Shown one piece after another: positions 1 to 5,022 of a DNA stretch of 12,390 bases (position 1 is the stretch's first letter; every line of letters begins with the position of its first letter). The DNA comes from DATIHT01 sp035480415 (GTDB lineage: Bacteria > Patescibacteriota > Microgenomatia > Curtissbacterales > GWA2-41-24), in NCBI GenBank assembly GCA_035480415.1, contig DATIHT010000062.1, positions 1 to 12,390 of the forward strand, given 5' to 3'. The translations under genes were made by a program, and so were the position numbers. Below the pieces are notes generated by a model. That model had not been told where the DNA came from and made no database searches. It was given only the letters and a program-made list of their open reading frames with translations.

Positions 1-101
1 CCGCAAAGAATGAGGGCGGTAACCGACCTAAAAGCAGGCAGAGGCGCGAGGATTACCCGCAAACCGTTTTCTAAAGTTATTTTTTCAAAATCTTCTTTCA
101 T
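1..101 (-). CDS. M16-family zinc peptidase, N-terminal fragment
   Basis: A reading frame starts at the ATG read from 101 down to 99 and leaves the window after 33 codons. The visible protein begins MKEDFEKITLENGL and continues with RVILAPLPAFRSV. The pattern of an NGLRV motif followed by a hydrophobic strand and an RSV turn is the usual start of M16 (insulinase/processing peptidase) proteins, which degrade peptides or process proteins using an inverted HxxEH zinc site. That site lies outside the window, so catalytic competence cannot be judged. A candidate -10 box (TTATAC on the minus strand, plus 107-112) ends five bases before the ATG, and a 9-bp-period array covers this promoter. The family call comes only from the N-terminal pattern. 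Confidence 0.65.
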   Translation of the reverse strand, partial: MKEDFEKITLENGLRVILAPLPAFRSVTALILC

Positions 102-102
102 T

Positions 103-149
103 CGTCGTATAAGACCTATAAGTCAAATTGGTCACATGGGTCGTATTCC
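103..149. repeat. 9-bp-period degenerate tandem array between genes
   Basis: GTC or GAC recurs at 104, 113, 122, 131 and 140, exactly nine bases apart. The first two and the last units follow the pattern GTCGTATAA / GACCTATAA / GTCGTATTC. It fills the gap between the peptidase and phosphoesterase genes and overlaps the likely peptidase promoter. A related nonad array lies upstream of comEA at 11121-11165. Confidence 0.6.
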
Positions 150-992
150 CTAGTGAATTTCCTGATCCAAAACATCCCAAGTGTAATCGCTGTAAATCTT
201 CAAAATACCAAACCTTGGGCCTTGAAAATTGCGCTGTGATGTCACAGCGCCGATTGTGGTGATTCTAACAGAACCTGATGGTGAATTGAACCGTGCAAAA
301 AAGTGAAGATCTCCGCTAAAAAATCCGTCGACCTTTGGCCCCTTTGGCTCATTTGGCCCCTTTGGCCCTTCCATTAGCGCCAGAAAGTCCTTTGCTTGTC
401 GTGCAACCTCTGGACTATCCTCCCCCATTATGTGCGCACTGTCGGGATGAAAGGGTGTTTTATGGGCAAAGACAAGTCTAAGTCTTGCAGGCTTAGACAA
501 GGAACCAGTTACCAGAGACCAGTCGCCAGGTGATATTCCTTTGTATATATCGGAATTATCCACAAGATTAAACTGGACTCCCTGAACATCAAAGGTCTGG
601 GTGGTCGCAGTACCAAAGACTTTCTCAAAATTAGTAATATTCCCCTCGTTTTTTTCCCTACTCTCCCACCCGTCGTGGTCACCGGGAATTAAATAATATT
701 TAAAACCAGAATGATCAAATGCTTTTTTTGCAGCAGTAAGTTCGAGAACAGTGCCAACATTTGTGTAATCTCCAAGCCCAATCACAAAATCTACATTTGC
801 AGCCTTAAGCTGAAAAAGCGCTTTGGCAAGTAGATCATTTTCGGTATGCGAATCTGCAACCAGTCCTACAGTCAAAATAGTACTTTTTGAAGCTATTCTT
901 TGATCCTTTTTTAGAAAATTGTTGAAAAAACCCAGTGAATACCCCAAGGAAACCGAAAAGATAATAAGTATAGCGATTAAAATCTTTTTCAC
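150..992 (-). CDS. Membrane-anchored calcineurin-like metallophosphoesterase
   Basis: This 280-aa protein starts with a basic MKK and a hydrophobic stretch (residues 4-23), a signal peptide or membrane anchor placing the catalytic domain outside the cytoplasm. Metallophosphoesterase motifs follow in order: DSH at 47-49, GD at 74-75, GDHD at 104-107, a lone His at 177 in FAHKTP, and GDLH at 227-230. The usual motifs are GNHD and GHxH, so two metal-site residues have become Asp. Such enzymes hydrolyse phosphomonoesters or phosphodiesters with two metal ions; the substrate cannot be told. Residues 209-220 are a proline/glycine/lysine repeat encoded by a 9-bp array. The start is GTG, chosen because a perfect TATAAT ends seven bases upstream. 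It is divergent from the desaturase. Family call is firm; activity is not. Confidence 0.85.
   Translation of the reverse strand: MKKILIAILIIFSVSLGYSLGFFNNFLKKDQRIASKSTILTVGLVADSHTENDLLAKALFQLKAANVDFVIGLGDYTNVGTVLELTAAKKAFDHSGFKYYLIPGDHDGWESREKNEGNITNFEKVFGTATTQTFDVQGVQFNLVDNSDIYKGISPGDWSLVTGSLSKPARLRLVFAHKTPFHPDSAHIMGEDSPEVARQAKDFLALMEGPKGPNEPKGPKVDGFFSGDLHFFARFNSPSGSVRITTIGAVTSQRNFQGPRFGILKIYSDYTWDVLDQEIH
331..369. repeat. 9-bp in-frame tandem array inside the phosphoesterase gene
   Basis: TTTGG recurs at 334, 343, 352 and 361, exactly nine bases apart, with the unit close to CCTTTGGCC. On the coding strand it encodes a GPK-like tripeptide repeat just before the last metal-binding motif. 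The multiple-of-three period keeps the frame open. Confidence 0.85.
504..531. repeat. 7-bp tandem array (ACCAGTT type) inside the phosphoesterase gene
   Basis: Four adjacent heptads start at 504, 511, 518 and 525: ACCAGTT, ACCAGAG, ACCAGTC and GCCAGGT. Almost the same heptads occur on the opposite strand inside argS at 6552-6578, although the two genes are unrelated. The array encodes part of the DWSLVTGSL segment. Confidence 0.7.
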
Positions 993-1056
993 TCCTGCAA
1001 TTATACCCCCAAACCTTGCCTGTTTAATTTTAAAAAATCTGTTAAAATCAGAATCG
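993..1056. promoter_or_regulatory. Divergent promoter region, phosphoesterase and desaturase
   Basis: On the minus strand a perfect TATAAT (plus 1000-1005) ends seven bases before the phosphoesterase GTG. On the plus strand TAAAAT (1043-1048) ends eight bases before the desaturase GTG at 1057. Neither has a convincing -35 box; TTAAAC (plus 1022-1027) at 16 bp is the best for the minus side. Both transcripts would be leaderless or nearly so. Confidence 0.55.
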
Positions 1057-2085
1057 GTGAAAAAGCAAAACGATTACCAGATTAAGCTTACCCAACTACA
1101 AGGCGCAAAAGTGTATGCCCAGCTTGCCAAAGAAGTAAACGCGGCCGGTATTTTAAGGCGCGATTATGTTTATTACACAATCCTAACCACCCTTACCCTA
1201 ACGGCTTTTTTTATAAGTTTATTTTTCCTCTACAGGGCGCAATCTGCAGTTAGCCTTGTCTTATGGTCTTTCCCTTTTTCTTTTTTTGCTGTCCAGATCG
1301 GCGGTTTAATGCACGACGCCGGCCACGGAGCTATATTTTCTTCTGTAAAAAACAACGATTTGGCGGGTAGGTTCTTTGGAGGATTTGTCTCCTTTGGCTA
1401 CACTTCCTGGAAAAAAAGGCACAACGCCCACCACGCTCATCCAAACAACGAAGAAACGGACGACGATGTTATAGACTACCCCTTTTTAACTTTTAACGAG
1501 GAGAGGGTTTTAAAAAGCAAGGGTATCTCCAAAACCATATTAAAAAGACAGGTATTTCTCTACTATTTAATCCAACCGCTCTTTGCAATTGTAATGAGAA
1601 TCACTTTTTTCGTTACCTATTTTCAAAAATATGCGAAGAGAAATTTTGTAGAGATTGCTTTCTACTCTGTTGGCTTTTTTGCCTGGTTTATCTTGCCTTT
1701 CATTCTTTTTGATTTTCCAAAAGCACTTTTTATTTTAGTAATTCCAAGTCTGCTTTCGGGCGCCTACATGGCCAATATTTTTGCGCCAAACCACAAAGGC
1801 ATGCCAATTGTTAAACGAGGAACAAAACTTTCTTTTTTCGAAGAACAGATAGCCACCTCGAGAGATGTAGATTCCAACCCGATACTAGACTACATATATC
1901 TTGGCCTTAATTTCCAGGTAGAACACCATTTATTTGTAAACTGTCCAAGAAATAAGTTGCATTTAATTACTCCATACCTAGAAAAAGCCTGCAGAAAAAC
2001 AGGAATAAAATTCCACAGAGTAGACGTAATAAAGTCCAATAAGATAATTTTGGGAGAGCTAATGCGCCTTTCGGCCACTATTTAG
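1057..2085 (+). CDS. Membrane fatty-acid desaturase, front-end type
   Basis: This is a 342-aa integral membrane di-iron desaturase, which uses oxygen and an electron donor to introduce a cis double bond into an acyl chain. The three histidine boxes are present: HDAGH (residues 86-90), HNAHH (122-126) and QVEHH (287-291). A Gln opening the third box is typical of front-end (delta-5/delta-6) desaturases. Hydrophobic segments flank the boxes near residues 40-58, 64-84, 170-188 and 200-240. No fused cytochrome b5 domain is present, so the electron donor must be separate. The frame opens upstream at 919, inside the divergent phosphoesterase gene, but GTG at 1057 is preferred because it follows a -10 box and starts the conserved protein. 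If the host lacks fatty-acid synthesis, as many CPR bacteria do, the substrate would be scavenged lipid (inference). Confidence 0.88.
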   Translation: MKKQNDYQIKLTQLQGAKVYAQLAKEVNAAGILRRDYVYYTILTTLTLTAFFISLFFLYRAQSAVSLVLWSFPFSFFAVQIGGLMHDAGHGAIFSSVKNNDLAGRFFGGFVSFGYTSWKKRHNAHHAHPNNEETDDDVIDYPFLTFNEERVLKSKGISKTILKRQVFLYYLIQPLFAIVMRITFFVTYFQKYAKRNFVEIAFYSVGFFAWFILPFILFDFPKALFILVIPSLLSGAYMANIFAPNHKGMPIVKRGTKLSFFEEQIATSRDVDSNPILDYIYLGLNFQVEHHLFVNCPRNKLHLITPYLEKACRKTGIKFHRVDVIKSNKIILGELMRLSATI

Positions 2086-2720
2086 TTCTTGTATAAGTAG
2101 ACACTCAGTGCCTTAATCGCCTCTTGTGCTTTTTGCTCAAAAACTACAAACGAAATTTCCAAATAAGTAGAAACAGATTCCAAAACTTCAATGTCCTGAG
2201 CAGCAAGGCTCGAAAGAAGTGCAAACTGAACACCGCTAACTTTATCCCCCGTCTGTACAGTAACAGCCGCCAAATTATCAACCTCTGCTTTCGGTTTTGT
2301 ACCAAAATGCCCAATTACCTTCTCTTTGGCACGGAAAAGAACAACTAAAGTTACTTCACTTGGCCCGTCTACAATCATAAAAACATCGCCCACATTCACT
2401 TGAAATGGCGACAAGATACCCACTTTTCGCTCAATGTCCGGAGTTTTATCAAAAGTAATAGAACAAAGTGAAGATTTAATCGAAAGATCTGTAATTTTAA
2501 CAATCGGAGATTGGCTGTTTTTGCCAGATAATTTCTTGGCACTTCGGGCCAAAGAAGCCACGATTGTCCCCTTCTTAACCGGCTTTTTAGTTAAGTCTTC
2601 AACCTGATTTTGGATATTTGTAGCGTAAACACTAAAGTTTAAATAGCCACGTTTTAAAGCTTCCAAAGCAATTCCGTCTGCCAGTAATAATTTTTCTGTA
2701 ATATCTGCAACTTTTATCAT
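2082..2720 (-). CDS. HTH plus ACT-like domain protein, putative ligand-sensing regulator
   Basis: This 212-aa protein has no membrane segment. Residues 1-65 look like a small helical DNA-binding-like domain, with a GYLNFSVYA turn at 25-33 and KKGTIVASLARSAKKL at 49-64. Residues 72-130 form an alpha/beta region. Residues 149-207 resemble an ACT domain of the aspartate-kinase type, with EVLESVSTYLEISFVV at 178-193 followed by an amphipathic helix. ACT domains usually bind amino acids. The same order, an N-terminal helical domain followed by an ACT module, is known in archaeal ACT proteins. Its stop codon overlaps that of the convergent desaturase by four bases. It is transcribed alone from a good promoter with a hairpin leader. 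The ligand is unknown and the domain calls come from sequence pattern only. Confidence 0.6.
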   Translation of the reverse strand: MIKVADITEKLLLADGIALEALKRGYLNFSVYATNIQNQVEDLTKKPVKKGTIVASLARSAKKLSGKNSQSPIVKITDLSIKSSLCSITFDKTPDIERKVGILSPFQVNVGDVFMIVDGPSEVTLVVLFRAKEKVIGHFGTKPKAEVDNLAAVTVQTGDKVSGVQFALLSSLAAQDIEVLESVSTYLEISFVVFEQKAQEAIKALSVYLYKN

Positions 2721-2731
2721 AATCGACTAAG

Positions 2732-2777
2732 TTCAAGGTGCGTCCTCGGGCGGGTTTCGGAGAGGACGTTCCTTGAG
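2732..2777 (-). promoter_or_regulatory. Strong hairpin in the 5' leader of the ACT-like gene
   Basis: CAAGG + CGTCCTC (2734-2747) pairs with GAGGACG + CCTTG (2762-2775). This gives 12 bp split by a 2x2 internal loop around a 14-nt loop. It lies between the predicted transcription start (about 2779) and the ATG at 2720. No U-run follows, so it is not an intrinsic terminator. Confidence 0.6.
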
Positions 2778-2785
2778 CGCTGATA

Positions 2786-2813
2786 ATTGTATCATTTATT
2801 ACAAAAATCTCAA
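2786..2813 (-). promoter_or_regulatory. Promoter of the ACT-like gene (TTGAGA-16-TACAAT)
   Basis: On the minus strand TTGAGA (2808-2813) and TACAAT (2786-2791) are 16 bp apart; each matches the housekeeping sigma consensus at five of six positions. The predicted start near 2779 leaves a leader of about 59 nt. This is the only clear long leader in the window. Confidence 0.65.
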
Positions 2814-2836
2814 ATCTGTGACAAACCTCCAAAAAC

Positions 2837-2872
2837 TTCACAGCTAATCAGTCCTATAGTAGAATGACCGAC
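2837..2872 (+). promoter_or_regulatory. Promoter of the HTH/small-protein unit (TTCACA-17-TAGAAT), leaderless
   Basis: TTCACA (2837-2842) and TAGAAT (2860-2865) are separated by exactly 17 bp; each matches consensus at five of six positions. TAGAAT covers the first possible ATG (2864), so the true start should be the next in-frame ATG at 2873, seven bases after the -10 box and close to the predicted transcript start. Confidence 0.65.
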
Positions 2873-4150
2873 ATGAACGAACAAGCGGAATTCAGACCAA
2901 CCAAATTGGATAGCCTATCTATGGCAAAACCCTTTAGTGTTTCGGAAGCAGATCAACCGTTATTAAAAAACGCTCTCCGACTTTCTGGGTTCACTCAACA
3001 GCAAATTGGTGACCAAGTCGAAGTATCCCAAGCTTTTATTTCTGGAGCTTTAAGTGGGGTAAGGATCACAGACGGACTGAAATTTAACCAGATAATTGAG
3101 GCTATTCGTAGAGGCTTAAAACAAAAAGCAGATGAAAAACAACTTCCTGAAGGCGATTTCGAGAATAAGTCTGCATTTCTGGATTCTGTAATCGAAAAAG
3201 TTATTAACAGTGCAGAAGAATACAATCCCAAGAACGCAGTCAAAAATACTTTTAATGCTGAACTAATTAATGAACAACCAAATGGCCCATTAATACCATT
3301 CCTTAGTCAACAATATGCAATACATACGCGTGCTGCTGGCGAAGCTGCTTTGAACCGAGACATTGAAAATGCTAATTCGGAACTGCAAGCAGCCAATTCA
3401 ATTGGCACCTTAATTTACACCATTGATCGAAAAATCGCGGAAATAAGAAAAGAATTAATTTCAAAGTTCAACCTGCCAGAAGATACTACTTTGGAAGTTG
3501 TAGTTAACCCCAAAAATGCACAGCACCAACTCACGCCATATGCCGAAATGGGACAATCACTATTAGATTCTAAATTTGCAAACGTTGTCTCCGAAGCAAT
3601 ATCCAACCATTGGGTTTCACCAGAAGATTTACAAAGCATGAGCGATATGGGACTCCTTATAAGCGCAGAAGAATTCAGAAGTCCCACTCTTTTCGCTGGT
3701 GAAGTAGCTCTGTTTAAATATGCATTCGAAAACTACGAAGGATATCTAGGTTTTAAAGACAATGAACTCGTTTCTGTGCACCAACATAAACCAGAAGCAA
3801 GAGTCGTGTATAAATCAGATGAAGATCGAGCATATAGTTGGAGCTACGAAGAATTAACTGTTATAGACAGAGGGATGGGAAAAGGTATTGAGCTCCCAAC
3901 AGAAATAGCACAAAAACCCTGGAATGGTGTGCTAAAACCATATAGTTCAACACTATTTCGTGGCTTAAGTACAACCATTGGTGGAGATTCAAGCATAGTA
4001 GACTTTCTCAGACTGACTGAAGATACAATTAAAAGTTTCCCCAACTTACGAAAAGTAATTGCATTACAGCACATAAAATCCTCGCTCAAAAATCTTGGTA
4101 TTAAGGTGGATTTTGAGAAAGGAAATAATGCAGGAAAGACCAGATATTAG
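2873..4150 (+). CDS. HTH-domain protein of unknown function (425 aa)
   Basis: I do not recognise the full-length family. Residues about 29-81 form an XRE/Cro-like helix-turn-helix: QQIGDQVEVSQAFISGALSG (43-62) contains the turn and recognition helix. A polar, largely helical middle region (about 90-190) follows, then a mixed alpha/beta C-terminal half rich in aromatic and acidic residues, with no signal peptide, membrane segment or catalytic motif I can name. Start 2873 is chosen over ATG 2864 because the latter lies in the -10 box. Its last 23 bases overlap the next gene, which has its own ribosome binding site, so the two should be translated together. A DNA-binding protein coupled to a small partner recalls toxin-antitoxin or phage-control modules, but nothing in the sequence proves that. 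Confidence 0.75.
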   Translation: MNEQAEFRPTKLDSLSMAKPFSVSEADQPLLKNALRLSGFTQQQIGDQVEVSQAFISGALSGVRITDGLKFNQIIEAIRRGLKQKADEKQLPEGDFENKSAFLDSVIEKVINSAEEYNPKNAVKNTFNAELINEQPNGPLIPFLSQQYAIHTRAAGEAALNRDIENANSELQAANSIGTLIYTIDRKIAEIRKELISKFNLPEDTTLEVVVNPKNAQHQLTPYAEMGQSLLDSKFANVVSEAISNHWVSPEDLQSMSDMGLLISAEEFRSPTLFAGEVALFKYAFENYEGYLGFKDNELVSVHQHKPEARVVYKSDEDRAYSWSYEELTVIDRGMGKGIELPTEIAQKPWNGVLKPYSSTLFRGLSTTIGGDSSIVDFLRLTEDTIKSFPNLRKVIALQHIKSSLKNLGIKVDFEKGNNAGKTRY

Positions 4151-4466
4151 AGAAATAATTGGCGATTCATTAAAAACTTATATTGATAGCATTGCGTCGC
4201 TTGATATGGTGTCTGAAGTCATTGTGGCAGATTATCCTAATAGCGACCTCATCTTACACAACGTTTTAAAAACCGAACAAAATAAAGAGTCTGACAAATA
4301 TCGAAAGTTGCATAGATATGGCGTTGAACTACAAACATATCTTAGTGGAGGACCGTTTGACCCTTGGATAACTGACATTAAGCCTTCAGAGCTTGAACAT
4401 TTTCTTGAAAGCATGAGCGAGCATAACATTCAAATAGCCAGATATCCAATTCCGCAAAGCGCTTAG
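4128..4466 (+). CDS. Small unknown protein coupled to the HTH gene
   Basis: This 112-aa soluble protein begins MQERPDIREIIGDSLK. ATG 4128 is chosen over the upstream in-frame ATG at 4095 because an AAAGGA ribosome binding site (from about 4118) sits directly before it, one of the very few in this window. It starts inside the last eight codons of the 425-aa HTH gene, a stop-start overlap typical of stoichiometric partners. It has a central segment SEVIVADYPNSDLIL, a charged region and a C-terminal FDPWITDIKPSELEHFLESM. No transmembrane segment, signal peptide or known catalytic motif is visible. Candidate roles are partner, antitoxin or toxin of the HTH protein; none is shown by the sequence. 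Confidence 0.7.
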   Translation: MQERPDIREIIGDSLKTYIDSIASLDMVSEVIVADYPNSDLILHNVLKTEQNKESDKYRKLHRYGVELQTYLSGGPFDPWITDIKPSELEHFLESMSEHNIQIARYPIPQSA

Positions 4467-4482
4467 TCAAAAAAGAAAATGC

Positions 4483-4494
4483 TACAATCGAATT
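4483..4494 (+). promoter_or_regulatory. -10 box of the asparaginase-like gene, leaderless layout
   Basis: TACAAT (4483-4488) ends six bases before the ATG at 4495. No good -35 box is visible at 16-18 bp. The spacing matches that of the winged-helix gene at 7128. No Shine-Dalgarno sequence precedes the ATG. Confidence 0.55.
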
Positions 4495-5022
4495 ATGGAC
4501 GAAGTACACGTAATAATTACAGGCGGCACGATTGATTCTGTCTGGAGCGGCGCTCATGACACAATAACAGTATCGGAAAAATCTGTATTGCCAGAATACT
4601 TTAAAGAACTGGGTAGAAACTTAAAATTCCCCTTTAAATTTAATTTCACCGAAGTTTGCATGAAAGACAGCCGCGCGATCGATGAAGAAGATAGAAAAGC
4701 GATGGTAAAAGCTATAGAAGAAAGCAAATCAGACAAAATTCTAATAACCCACGGCACATACACCATGCCTGATACTGCAAGATATCTAAAGAAAAACCTA
4801 AAAAGGAAAGGTCAAACAATAATCCTTACAGGCTCGATGGTACCAATCAAAGGTTTTGACTTCTCCGATGGACCGTTTAACCTTGGTTTTGCAATCGCCA
4901 TGCTGGAGAAATTAGAACCAGGAGTTTATGTCGCGATGAACACCCGCGCCTTCACCCCGGAAGAAGTTGAAAAAAATATAGCAGAGGGAAAGTTCTACTC
5001 CACTTTCGAAGACAAACAGTAA
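4495..5022 (+). CDS. Single-domain L-asparaginase-like protein
   Basis: This 175-aa protein corresponds to the N-terminal domain of type I/II L-asparaginases, which normally have about 330 residues. TGGTI (9-13) carries the first nucleophilic Thr (T12). THGTYT (85-90) holds the second catalytic Thr (T88) but has Tyr89 where the family has an Asp (HGTDT). ILTGSMVP (111-117) and SDGPFNL (124-130) are typical, and Lys160 in EEVEKN aligns with the catalytic Lys by eye. The C-terminal domain that completes the active site is missing. The Asp normally contacts the substrate, so amidohydrolase activity on asparagine is doubtful. Its stop codon abuts that of convergent argS with no bases between. The family assignment is firm; the activity is not. 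Confidence 0.8.
   Translation: MDEVHVIITGGTIDSVWSGAHDTITVSEKSVLPEYFKELGRNLKFPFKFNFTEVCMKDSRAIDEEDRKAMVKAIEESKSDKILITHGTYTMPDTARYLKKNLKRKGQTIILTGSMVPIKGFDFSDGPFNLGFAIAMLEKLEPGVYVAMNTRAFTPEEVEKNIAEGKFYSTFEDKQ

Noticed and set aside
919..1056. A 46-residue N-terminal extension of the desaturase starting at the ATG at 919.
   Set aside because: It lies antisense within the phosphoesterase signal-peptide region, adds no recognisable sequence, and a -10 box stands directly before the GTG at 1057.
4095..4127. Upstream ATG start of the small coupled gene.
   Set aside because: No ribosome binding site precedes it; AAAGGA stands right before the ATG at 4128.
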